Part shown: piece by piece, positions 40,588 through 48,151 of the stretch
Numbering within the stretch: position 1 is the first letter of the stretch
How the letters are laid out: the number at the start of each line of letters is the position of its first letter
DNA from: JBCDJG01 sp038748065
GTDB taxonomy: Bacteria; Pseudomonadota; Gammaproteobacteria; Pseudomonadales; Halieaceae
Assembly (NCBI GenBank): GCA_038748065.1
Contig: JBCDJG010000038.1
Coordinates: 1 to 48,151, forward strand
Reading direction: 5' to 3'
DNA: 48,151 bases
Translations under genes and position numbers: made by a program
Notes under the pieces: model-generated
Told to the model about the DNA's origin: nothing
The model's input: the letters and a program-made list of their open reading frames with translations, nothing else
Database searches by the model: none

Positions 40588-41697
40588 GTGACAGACACTT
40601 CCTATCATCATTGCATCCATCTGGACGCGTTCCGCCACACCGAGATTCTCGACGGATTCGTCATCAGCCCTGATGCGCTGGAAGAAGGTCAGGTGATGGT
40701 AAAGGTCGACAAGGTCGCGCTGACGTCCAATTCCGTGTCATACGTCATCGGCAGCCAGCAGGGGCTGATGCCCTGGCTCGAGGCTTTCCCTGCTCCCGAG
40801 GGCCTTGGCCATATCCCCTGCTGGGGCTTTGGCGACGTGCTGTATTCCAGGCATCCCGACGTGCCGGAAGGCGAGCGACTATATGGCTTTTTCCCCATCG
40901 CCTCGCACGTCGTCTTAACGCCGGGCAAGACACATGATCGCGGTTTCACGGATAGCGCAGCCCACCGTCAGGGCCTCGCCGCTTTCTACAACGAGTACAG
41001 CTATATACGCAAAGAGGCCGGATACGCAGCGGAATTCGAAGATGTCATGATGCTGTTCAGGCCACTGTTCGGCACATCTTACCTGCTGGAGAGTTACTGC
41101 GAAGACCACGGCTTCTTCGACGCGGCAGATCGTATCCTGATCTCATCCGCTTCCTCCAAAACCGCCATGGGCTTCGGCTACCTTTTACGCAAAAACCACG
41201 CCGGCCGGGTCAGGGCAATCGGGCTGACCTCCACCCGCAACAAGGATTTCGTGGTCGGCCTGGACTGCTATGACGAGATACTGACCTACGACGCACTGGA
41301 TAACCTGGAAGCCAATGCGCCCAGCGTGTTTTTCGACATTGCCGGCAATCGCGATGTGCAGTCCGGTGTGCATCGGCAACTCGGAGACACCCTGGTGTAC
41401 TCGGGACAAGTTGGCCAGACCCACTGGGATGACAAGGACAAGACGGCGGCCGAGGCACTGCCCGGCCCCAGCCCGGTGTTTTGGTCCGGCCCCGACCAGG
41501 TCATGCTGATGCGGGAGCGTCATGGCGAGAAAGGCTTCATGAAACTGGTGCAAGCCAGCATGATCGAATTCATGCTCGCCGCGTTCAACTGGATAAAGAT
41601 GCTGCCGTCGGAGGGTCCCGAGGCCTTGGACGCCCGCGTGAAATCCATGCTTGAAGGCGAGATTAAAGCGGACGAAGGCGTCATTCTGAAGCCCTGA
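40588..41697 (+). CDS. DUF2855 family protein (second copy)
   Basis: This 369-residue paralogue of the protein at 27700-28803 has the same length and landmarks: VALTSNSVSYVIG, GLGHIPCWGFGDV, GERLYGFFPIASHV, the Rossmann-like ILISSASSKTAMGFGYLL, and GLTSTRNKDFVVGLDCYDEILTYD. The start is GTG at 40588 with AGGA about 8 nt upstream. It follows an MDR reductase here and GST/flavin-oxidoreductase genes in the other locus, so both copies travel with redox enzymes. I infer a nucleotide-dependent redox role from the MDR-like pattern, but no member's reaction is known to me. Confidence 0.9.
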   Translation: MTDTSYHHCIHLDAFRHTEILDGFVISPDALEEGQVMVKVDKVALTSNSVSYVIGSQQGLMPWLEAFPAPEGLGHIPCWGFGDVLYSRHPDVPEGERLYGFFPIASHVVLTPGKTHDRGFTDSAAHRQGLAAFYNEYSYIRKEAGYAAEFEDVMMLFRPLFGTSYLLESYCEDHGFFDAADRILISSASSKTAMGFGYLLRKNHAGRVRAIGLTSTRNKDFVVGLDCYDEILTYDALDNLEANAPSVFFDIAGNRDVQSGVHRQLGDTLVYSGQVGQTHWDDKDKTAAEALPGPSPVFWSGPDQVMLMRERHGEKGFMKLVQASMIEFMLAAFNWIKMLPSEGPEALDARVKSMLEGEIKADEGVILKP

Positions 41698-41738
41698 AAT
41701 GAGCACCGCGTCGACATCTTTTGCGTGAGGAGACCAAA

Positions 41739-42344
41739 ATGAAAGACCTGGCTGACGTGATAGCAGCCGCGCGACCAGAAGGCGGCTTCGTGGTGCGCGG
41801 CGGACGCGACTACTTCATGGAGGTGCGAGAAACCGCGACAGGCACACTCTGGATGTGCGCCGACCCCGTGACACCGGAGGACTTCGAAGTCCTCGCACCG
41901 GGTGAAGAATACCAAAAGTTCGGGATAGCAAAATCCAGTATGGACGCCGCTATGTTTCGACATTCCCCCAACGGTGAACAAGAACCCGTGCGCGAAAGAT
42001 GGATTGCCGGCCGCCTGTTTATCAACGTCGCCGAGGCCCTGGAAATCGATTTCGCTGAGGATCCCAGTGGTATGTCACGGGCCATGGTGAATAAGGATCA
42101 CGTGCTGGGCTTCAAGGCCGGGCGTAAAGTGAAGCTGCTGCGGACCAGCGAGGGCCTTTTCGTGGAAACCGTGGGCGCGCCGGATAACGATGACAACTTA
42201 TCGCTCCAGGAGAATGCGAGTCTTGAAGAGATCGAGTTACAGCATAACTGGCTGGTGCACCTTCCCTCACCAACCATAACCTACTGGTGGTTTGGTCAGG
42301 GTCGCAGCTTCCAGGGGCCGGTGACACTACCCGAGCAGCCGTAA
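41739..42344 (+). CDS. Hypothetical cytoplasmic protein
   Basis: This 201-residue soluble protein has no signal peptide, membrane segment or motif that I recognise. It is acidic and has a two-part look: a beta-rich first part (GGFVVRGGRDYFMEVRETAT, LWMCADPVTPEDFEVL) and a second part ending LVHLPSPTITYWWFGQGRSF, rich in aromatics. The ATG at 41739 was chosen because GAGGAG lies 7 nt upstream; the ATG at 41721 has none. It is third in the operon after MDR and DUF2855, 41 nt downstream, and converges on the next membrane-protein gene with only 6 nt between. Function unknown. Confidence 0.82.
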   Translation: MKDLADVIAAARPEGGFVVRGGRDYFMEVRETATGTLWMCADPVTPEDFEVLAPGEEYQKFGIAKSSMDAAMFRHSPNGEQEPVRERWIAGRLFINVAEALEIDFAEDPSGMSRAMVNKDHVLGFKAGRKVKLLRTSEGLFVETVGAPDNDDNLSLQENASLEEIELQHNWLVHLPSPTITYWWFGQGRSFQGPVTLPEQP

Positions 42345-42350
42345 ACGGTG

Positions 42351-43040
42351 CTAGAAGCCGAGGGAGTAACGCCGTCCCCTGGGCTGCGGCACGCGGTGCT
42401 CTTCGGGGAGCGCGCAGATACGGTCCATGCGCGTGACACTGCCGTCGGCATACTCCCAGATCAGCTGTTCGCCATCCCGGTAGCGCTTCACAACCTGCGG
42501 TCCCCAACCGAAGGCGTAAAAATTCAGTTCGCCCTCTTCCCAGATCATTGAGGCAGACGTGCGCACGCAGTACTCCCTGTCGCCGATGGTGAACAGCACC
42601 GAGCCCTCGGTATCGTCGGTGTTCAAGCCGGCCGTGCTGTTGGGGCCATAGTCGTGAATGATCCCCAAGGACGTGACCACCACCCGGCTACCACATTGCT
42701 CCACTCGCTCAACATGGCCGGCATGACCACCCTCAACACCTCGCCACAGGCCACGGATATCGTCAGCACCAGCCGCCATGGGCTCGGTGCATTTCGCCAG
42801 CACTGGCAGTGGGAAATGAGAATAGGCGCAACCAGGCGTATTTCCCTTGGGGATCTCGATGGCGCGCTTACCGGAGCCATTCAGGTCGGGTAACTCACAA
42901 TAATTGAGCGCGCTGCCGTCGCCGGCCAGTGTCGCTGGGTCGATCGTCAGTGGCGGTCGCTGAGAGAAAAAGCCCAACCAGATCAGGAAGATAGCCAGGC
43001 CGGCCAAAAGCGTCGCCAAGCTCAGTAGAACCCGCTTCAT
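42351..43040 (-). CDS. Hypothetical membrane-anchored exported protein
   Basis: This protein of about 229 residues starts at ATG 43040, with one N-terminal hydrophobic segment (RVLLSLATLLAGLAIFLIWLGFF) acting as anchor or signal. The remainder is extracytoplasmic, with several Cys (NYCELPDLNG, PGCAYSHFP, AKCTEP, EQCGSRVVV, EYCVRTSAS, DRICALPE) that could pair as disulfides. A hydrophobic-aromatic core is seen at LNFYAFGWGPQVVKRYRDG. I do not recognise the family. A longer start at 43115 is possible but would cover palindrome D. It is divergent from a TonB receptor that is followed by a sulfatase. Confidence 0.8.
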   Translation of the reverse strand: MKRVLLSLATLLAGLAIFLIWLGFFSQRPPLTIDPATLAGDGSALNYCELPDLNGSGKRAIEIPKGNTPGCAYSHFPLPVLAKCTEPMAAGADDIRGLWRGVEGGHAGHVERVEQCGSRVVVTSLGIIHDYGPNSTAGLNTDDTEGSVLFTIGDREYCVRTSASMIWEEGELNFYAFGWGPQVVKRYRDGEQLIWEYADGSVTRMDRICALPEEHRVPQPRGRRYSLGF

Positions 43041-43107
43041 CAATAACCATCTTTCCAGTGATATTCGTCTAGTCTGCCATTCGGCAGTTGCCATGCCAAT
43101 ACCATTA

Positions 43108-43124
43108 TGGCACATTGTATGCCA
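43108..43124. promoter_or_regulatory. Putative operator D, TGGCACATTGTATGCCA
   Basis: This 17-bp palindrome (TGGC-N9-GCCA) lies in the divergent gap between the Cys-rich membrane-protein gene and the TonB receptor. A TATAAA at 43125-43130 immediately follows and could be the receptor's -10. It matches sites A and C at most positions. Confidence 0.5.
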
Positions 43125-43156
43125 TATAAATAATGAATCTCCGCGGAGCCACCGCC

Positions 43157-45373
43157 ATGCGCCAACTCACCCCTGCAGCATCTGCGCTAACCCTCGTTTT
43201 TTGCGGAAGCCAGGCCACCGCCGAACCACTAGCCCTGGAAGAAGTCATCGTCACCGCCCAGAAGCGCTCGGAGAGCCTGCAGGACGTGCCAGTGGCGGTG
43301 AATGCCTTCAGCTCGGAGACGATTCTCGAGGCGGGCATCAATAACACAGAAGATCTCGCTATCCTGACGCCCAGTCTCAACAGCAACGCAAACACCAGCC
43401 CCTTCACCACGCGCCTGCAGATTCGCGGGATCGGCACTACGCAAACCGACCCGGCATTGGAGCCTTCCGTTGGTCTGTTCGTCGACGGCATTTACATGGG
43501 TCGTACAGGCCTTGGCACCTCCGATCTCACCGACATCGAGCGGATCGAGGTGCTGCAAGGGCCGCAGGGCACCCTCTACGGAAAAAACACCAATGCCGGT
43601 GCCATCAGCGTGATCACCAAAGGGCCCAATCTCGAGGAATTCGAGGGCTACCTGGAGGCCTCGGTCGGCAACTACGGCATGGGGAGACTGACGGCAACGG
43701 CTTCCGCCCCGTTGGCCGATACCGCCGCCTACCGGATCTCGGGCAACATCCACCAGCGCGACGGTTACTACGATAACGCGAGTGGCGATGACCTGAACGA
43801 TGCAGACGACTGGAACCTGCAGGGCAAACTGCTCTGGGCGCCCAACGACGCATTTAACATTCTGCTCAGCGCCGCGCGCGTGGAGCGCGACACAACATGC
43901 TGCGGCGCGGATTCCACCCAGGGTGAACCGGTGCAGGAGGAACTGGCCAAGCAGAGCTTTTCACAGGACAAGAATGATCCCTATGATTACGAGATCGCGG
44001 TCGACGTCGACAGCGCCTTCGAGATGGAGTCCGATCTCGTGTCGTTGCATATCGACTATTTCGCAGACTGGGGAACCCTTTCCTCTCTCACTGCCTGGAA
44101 TGACTACGAATACACGACCAGCATAGACGCCGATCGCTCCGAGCTGGGTCTTCTGTCAGTAGAAAATGAATTCAACAGCGGCGACAGTTTGTCACAGGAG
44201 TTCCGCCTTGATGCCGAAATCGGCAACAACCTGGAATACCAGATCGGCCTTTTTTACTACGAGCAAACGACTCAGCGCGGTGATACAAGCCCTTCCACTT
44301 TCATCGGAAACGACTTCATTACCATTGGCGACCAACAGGGCTTGCCGCTTCCTGTACCCACACTGGCGCTCATCGCCCAGCCCGGCGACTTCCTGTTCTA
44401 CCAAAACATCTGGGACACAGAAACCCTCGCTTTGTTCGGCCAGGCGACATGGCATGTTGGGGAACGCTGGCACTTCACGGGCGGGCTGCGCTGGACTGAC
44501 GAGGAGAAGGAAGCTGAGCTATTCAGCCAGTCCTCTTCCACAGCGCCGCTGGCGCCAACAGTCGTCTTTCTGAACCTCGTATCTACACCGATCGATACCA
44601 CGCTCGATCGCCAGACCGATAACGTGGACTGGTTGCTCAAGGCGGTCTACGACATTAGTGAAAGCAGCATGCTCTATGTGAGCGCCGCCACCGGCACCAA
44701 GTCCGGCGGTTTTAATGGTGTCACCGGCGAGCCCGAACTGCGCGAATTCGACGACGAGTTCACCACCAGCTACGAACTCGGTATCAAGTCCACCCTGCTG
44801 GACTCGAGGATGCGCCTGAACGCCACCGCTTTCTACACGGAAATCGAGGACTACCAGATACAACAGCAGCTACCAGCAGGTATCGGTACTTTTGTAAGCA
44901 ATGAAGCAGAGATTGAGGTGTCGGGTATCGATATCCAGATGGATGCGCTGCCACTGCCAAACCTCACGCTCACTGCCGGCCTGCTCTACATGCATGACTA
45001 TGACATCACAGCCGGTCTGAACGAGGGTGCCTCCCTGCCCTTCACCGCCGATTACAGCGCCAACATCGGCGCGACCCTGGTATTCCCGCTGGCAGACGGC
45101 GGACTCTTCATCCGCGGCGACTACATCTACATGGATGACCACTCCACTAATTCTGGTGTGGAGCTGGTGGACAAGGACTTCGACGACCGGAATCTTTTAA
45201 ACGCGAGGATCGGCTGGCGTAATGACCATTGGAACCTGTCGCTCTGGGGCAAGAACCTGACGGACGATGAGTATGCCAGCCAGACACTGGTCACCCAACT
45301 ATTCAGTGGCCAGGATTCTTACTTCCTGGCCCCGCCACGCACCTACGGCGCCACCGTGCGCTACGACTTCTGA
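43157..45373 (+). CDS. TonB-dependent outer-membrane receptor
   Basis: This protein of about 738 residues has a signal peptide (MRQLTPAASALTLVFCGSQATA) and TonB box LEEVIVTAQKR. The plug domain follows (DVPVAVNAFSSETILEAG, EVLQGPQGTLYGKNTNAGAI) and the barrel ends in TYGATVRYDF. ATG 43157 is used (GGAG 8 nt upstream) because the ATG at 43133 lies too close to the predicted -10 at 43125-43130. A sulfatase gene follows 36 nt later across a short hairpin (GCCTG, 5 nt, CAGGC), so the receptor probably imports a sulfated substrate. No SusD partner is present. Confidence 0.94.
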   Translation: MRQLTPAASALTLVFCGSQATAEPLALEEVIVTAQKRSESLQDVPVAVNAFSSETILEAGINNTEDLAILTPSLNSNANTSPFTTRLQIRGIGTTQTDPALEPSVGLFVDGIYMGRTGLGTSDLTDIERIEVLQGPQGTLYGKNTNAGAISVITKGPNLEEFEGYLEASVGNYGMGRLTATASAPLADTAAYRISGNIHQRDGYYDNASGDDLNDADDWNLQGKLLWAPNDAFNILLSAARVERDTTCCGADSTQGEPVQEELAKQSFSQDKNDPYDYEIAVDVDSAFEMESDLVSLHIDYFADWGTLSSLTAWNDYEYTTSIDADRSELGLLSVENEFNSGDSLSQEFRLDAEIGNNLEYQIGLFYYEQTTQRGDTSPSTFIGNDFITIGDQQGLPLPVPTLALIAQPGDFLFYQNIWDTETLALFGQATWHVGERWHFTGGLRWTDEEKEAELFSQSSSTAPLAPTVVFLNLVSTPIDTTLDRQTDNVDWLLKAVYDISESSMLYVSAATGTKSGGFNGVTGEPELREFDDEFTTSYELGIKSTLLDSRMRLNATAFYTEIEDYQIQQQLPAGIGTFVSNEAEIEVSGIDIQMDALPLPNLTLTAGLLYMHDYDITAGLNEGASLPFTADYSANIGATLVFPLADGGLFIRGDYIYMDDHSTNSGVELVDKDFDDRNLLNARIGWRNDHWNLSLWGKNLTDDEYASQTLVTQLFSGQDSYFLAPPRTYGATVRYDF

Positions 45374-45409
45374 TTCACCTGCCTGGCTGTCAGGCGGTAG
45401 GATAGGCTC

Positions 45410-47086
45410 ATGAAAAAGTATCTGCTCTCGCTGCTGGCGATTGTCGTGGCCGTCGGCGCGGCCGCCTGGTTCAATCGCGCCGAATTGATCCTGGCGGCAG
45501 CTAAGCAGGCCTCTGCCCGGCAGTACGTCGATATCGCCCCCACCCGTGACCTGCCTTGGCAACAGGGACCCAGCGAACCCACCGCATCAAGAACAGAGCA
45601 GCCCCCCAACATCATCCTGATTGTCGCTGACGACCTGGGCTACAACGATATTTCCACCTTCGGCGGTGGCGTTGCTGGTATGCAAACTCCCAGCATCGAT
45701 CGGCTGGCAGCCGAGGGTGCCGTGTTTCGCCAGTCCTACTCCGGCGCAAGCACCTGCGCGCCCTCACGCGCCATGATGATGACGGGGCGCTACCCTACCC
45801 GCACCGGCTTCGAGTTCACACCCACGCCAGACGGCATGATGCGCATCGTGCAACTGGTGGGTTCTTCGATGGACACAGGGATGCCGCCCTCCTTCTACGA
45901 TGGGAGCGTTGCGGATAGTCATCCTCCCTATGAACTCAAAGGCCTGCCCGCAGCAGAAGTGACCATCGCGGAAACGCTGCAGGAGCAGGGCTATTACACG
46001 GCCCATATCGGCAAGTGGCATCTGGGCCGCACCAACGGCATGGCGCCCCATGAGCAAGGCTTCGACGACAGTCTGCTGATGCAAAGCGGGCTGTATTTGC
46101 CGGAGGATGCCCCCAACGTGGTGAACGCGAAACTGGACTTCGATCCCATCGACCGATTCCTCTGGGCGGGCATGGGTTACTCCGCGACCTTCAACTCCGG
46201 CGATGAGGACAAGTTCGAGCCCGGCGGCTACCTGACGGATTACTGGACGGACGAGTCGATCAAGGTCATCAAGGCCAACAAACACCGGCCCTTCTTCCTC
46301 TACCTGGCGCACTGGGGGCCGCACACGCCGCTGCAGGCCACCCGTGAGGACTATGAAGCGGTCGGGAACATCCAGCCTCACAGAAAGCGCGTGTACGCCG
46401 CCATGGTCCGCGCCGTTGATCGTAGCGTGGGCCGCATTCTTGCGACCCTGGAAGCCGAGGGCCTGGCCGAGAATACCGTCGTGGTGTTCACCAGCGACAA
46501 CGGCGGTGCGGGCTATCTCGGTATCGACGACGTCAACAGCCCCTTCCGCGGTTGGAAGATCACCATGTTCGAGGGCGGGCTCCGGGTACCCCTGTTTATC
46601 AAGTGGCCACAAGCCATTACCCCGGGCACCACCGTGGACACGCCAGTTACCCACGTTGACGTGATGCCGACACTCGCTGCTGCCGCAGGCACATCGAATC
46701 CCGCCGGCGTCGATATCGACGGCATCGATCTACTGCCGCTTGCCATGGGCCAGATGGAAGGCGACTGGGATCGGGAAACCCTGTTCTGGCAGAACGGCCA
46801 CTACCAGGTGGTACGCCACGGCGACTGGAAGCTACAGGTGAATGAGCGGCCCACCGACGGCCTGAAGAAGTGGCTCCACAACCTGGCCGAGGACCCCACC
46901 GAGCAGCAGAACCTGGCAGACAGTCGCCCGGACAAAGTGGAGCAACTGAGCGCCCTTCTGGCAGCGCACCAGGCCGATTCTCGTGGCCCCTTATACCCGC
47001 CCATCATCAATTCAGCGCGGCGGGTGGACAAGACTGATATCGAACCATTCGAAGCGGGAGACGAGTACGTCTATACCCCCAATTGA
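45410..47086 (+). CDS. Sulfatase (formylglycine-dependent, type I)
   Basis: This 558-residue protein has an N-terminal hydrophobic signal or anchor (YLLSLLAIVVAVGAAAWF), so it acts in the periplasm or at the membrane. The alkaline-phosphatase-fold sulfatase domain starts NIILIVADDLGYND with metal-binding Asp pair. The signature STCAPSRAMMMTGRYPTRTG gives C116-x-P-S-R, the Cys converted to formylglycine by FGE or anSME, and HIGKWHLG and FTSDNGG follow. All core catalytic elements are present. The start at 45410 is 36 nt after the TonB receptor. It removes sulfate from a small ester or sugar; the substrate is not predictable. No maturase gene is in the window. Confidence 0.95.
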   Translation: MKKYLLSLLAIVVAVGAAAWFNRAELILAAAKQASARQYVDIAPTRDLPWQQGPSEPTASRTEQPPNIILIVADDLGYNDISTFGGGVAGMQTPSIDRLAAEGAVFRQSYSGASTCAPSRAMMMTGRYPTRTGFEFTPTPDGMMRIVQLVGSSMDTGMPPSFYDGSVADSHPPYELKGLPAAEVTIAETLQEQGYYTAHIGKWHLGRTNGMAPHEQGFDDSLLMQSGLYLPEDAPNVVNAKLDFDPIDRFLWAGMGYSATFNSGDEDKFEPGGYLTDYWTDESIKVIKANKHRPFFLYLAHWGPHTPLQATREDYEAVGNIQPHRKRVYAAMVRAVDRSVGRILATLEAEGLAENTVVVFTSDNGGAGYLGIDDVNSPFRGWKITMFEGGLRVPLFIKWPQAITPGTTVDTPVTHVDVMPTLAAAAGTSNPAGVDIDGIDLLPLAMGQMEGDWDRETLFWQNGHYQVVRHGDWKLQVNERPTDGLKKWLHNLAEDPTEQQNLADSRPDKVEQLSALLAAHQADSRGPLYPPIINSARRVDKTDIEPFEAGDEYVYTPN

Positions 47087-47113
47087 TCTGCGCGGGTGTA
47101 CGCCTTCAGGGAG

Positions 47114-48070
47114 TCACTTTCGGCTCGCACTGCCCCTCATGCGATACGCGACGTAAAACGGCAATAGCAAGAGCACAACCAGTAGGAAAATCAGTACGCT
47201 GTCTCGATACCGCACCCGGAAGGCATTCGAGGCCAACTGCTTGATCTGGGAATAGCCCGGCGGCAGGGGCTGAACCCGGTTGTCACGTTCGAATCGCTCG
47301 TAGGCCGAAAGCATGGCCTGGAATCGCTGCGGCTCGACGCCCGCAAGATCAACGGTCTCCCCCGGATCCTCTATGATATTGAACAGACGCCATTGACCAT
47401 CGCCAACCGGGCCTTGATTGGCAACCAGCTTGAAGTCTCCCTGAAACAAGGCGCCATGACCAGTTAGTTCGTAACCAACAGCATTCTCCGGTCCATACAC
47501 CCGCTCTACCTCGCCCGCCAGCAGGGGCGATAAATCACGCCCTGTTATGGGCAACACCGGTCTCCCACCATAGCGCTCGCCTGGCCGCCCGACTCCCGCC
47601 ATGGAGAGAATCGTCGGGGTGATGTCGGTGGCCCAAGCGAAGGCCGGAGTGAGCGTGCCGGGGTTCGCAACAGGCTTCCCGGCAATGAGCAGCGGCACCC
47701 GCATGCCACCCTCACCCACGTAGAATTTGTAATAGGACAAGGGGCTGGCGGAGGCACTGGCAAAACTGGGGCTAATCGTATTGTAGCTGCCCTGTAGGCC
47801 CAGCCTGTCATAGTCCAGATGGTAACCTAAGCTCTCTGGCCCCACACGCGCTGGAAATGCCAACGGGTCAGCCAACCCGCTGGCCTCACTACCGTTGTCC
47901 GAGGTGAAAATAAATACCGTATCCTCGTACAGACCGCGCTCCTTGAGATAACTCACCAGACGACCTATGTGGAAGTCCATGGCCTCGATCATGCCCGCAT
48001 ACACGGCCATGCGTTTAGCCTCGTACCGCTTGCGCTCTTCGTCCAGTGCATGCCAATCGCCGGTGGTCGG
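47114..48070 (-). CDS. Sulfatase, 5' part lost at the contig end
   Basis: About 318 codons of the C-terminal part of a second sulfatase are visible. Reading in frame beyond the internal Met at 48010 gives sulfatase-like DWHALDEERKRYEAKR upstream. The homology breaks near 48069 where the sequence turns back on itself and a TAG appears at 48071-48073. The true N-terminal half, including the CxPSR signature, is therefore missing. Visible motifs are FIFTSDNGSEASG, GEGGMRVPLLI and ATDITPTILSMAG. Unlike the neighbour, it ends in a C-terminal membrane segment (SVLIFLLVVLLLLPFYVAYR) with a basic tail. It converges on the first sulfatase with 27 nt between. The break is very likely an assembly or amplification artefact rather than a pseudogene. 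Confidence 0.85.
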   Translation of the reverse strand, partial: PTTGDWHALDEERKRYEAKRMAVYAGMIEAMDFHIGRLVSYLKERGLYEDTVFIFTSDNGSEASGLADPLAFPARVGPESLGYHLDYDRLGLQGSYNTISPSFASASASPLSYYKFYVGEGGMRVPLLIAGKPVANPGTLTPAFAWATDITPTILSMAGVGRPGERYGGRPVLPITGRDLSPLLAGEVERVYGPENAVGYELTGHGALFQGDFKLVANQGPVGDGQWRLFNIIEDPGETVDLAGVEPQRFQAMLSAYERFERDNRVQPLPPGYSQIKQLASNAFRVRYRDSVLIFLLVVLLLLPFYVAYRMRGSASRK

Positions 48071-48151
48071 CTAAACGCATGGCCGTGTATGCGGGCATGA
48101 TCGAGGCCATGGACTTCCACATAGGTCGTCTGGTGAGTTATCTCAAGGAGC
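47938..48151. repeat. Perfect terminal fold-back: 83-bp inverted repeat with 48-nt loop
   Basis: Bases 48069-48151 are the exact reverse complement of 47938-48020, with 48021-48068 as loop. The two arms lie within sulfatase coding sequence and the second runs to the last base. This is the pattern of a chimeric fold-back at a contig end. Confidence 0.97.

Noticed and set aside
45374..45409. Terminator between TonB receptor and sulfatase
   Set aside because: The GCCTG/CAGGC hairpin is short, with no T-run, and the 36-nt gap favours co-transcription.

Overview
The window looks like a contig from a marine, heterotrophic gammaproteobacterium (Cellvibrionales/Halieaceae-like is my best guess). The reasons are three SusC-less TonB-dependent receptors paired with hydrolases, a Pseudomonas-like HPPD, LytTR and XRE-cupin regulators, DUF2855 and GST-like catabolic genes, and fairly GC-rich coding sequence. 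No rRNA, tRNA, IS element, phage gene or CRISPR array was seen. Genes are densely packed and no gap exceeds about 170 bp. Both window ends cut a gene, and the right end folds back on itself.

Region 1 (1-15.0 kb) is a peptide/amide catabolic cluster. It holds two tandem M81 (MlrC-like) metallohydrolases and a divergent XRE-cupin regulator. A minus-strand run follows in transcription order: M19-type dipeptidase, TonB receptor, GPH/MFS transporter, class-C-type serine hydrolase, M14-like DUF2817 hydrolase and a membrane alpha/beta hydrolase. A second serine hydrolase and an Ldh2-family dehydrogenase run the other way. The enzyme set resembles the microcystin mlrB/mlrC/mlrD genes without mlrA.

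Region 2 (15.0-22.9 kb) is phenylalanine/tyrosine catabolism. phhB and an Lrp-type regulator lie on the minus strand, with a choice-of-anchor-I surface protein between them. The plus strand carries hppD, a VOC protein, fumarylacetoacetase, maiA and a long-form aromatic amino acid hydroxylase. Homogentisate 1,2-dioxygenase is absent, and the VOC gene sits where it would be expected.

Region 3 (22.9-27.7 kb) has a membrane LytTR regulator divergent from an outer-membrane barrel protein, a nitroreductase, and a TonB receptor preceded by a tandem 8-bp repeat.

Region 4 (27.7 kb to the end) is a second catabolic island. It contains GST-like/flavin oxidoreductase/GST-like/DUF2855 genes; patatin divergent from a lipoprotein alkylsulfatase; and a five-gene operon (membrane protein, haloalkane dehalogenase, SDR, GST-like, DUF2147-like). 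That operon is divergent from MDR-DUF2855-unknown. A TonB receptor with a sulfatase follows, then a second, truncated sulfatase. Four intergenic regions here carry related 17-bp palindromes of the form TGNC-N9-GNCA, suggesting one shared regulator whose gene is not in the window. The combination points to uptake and breakdown of sulfated and perhaps halogenated organic molecules.
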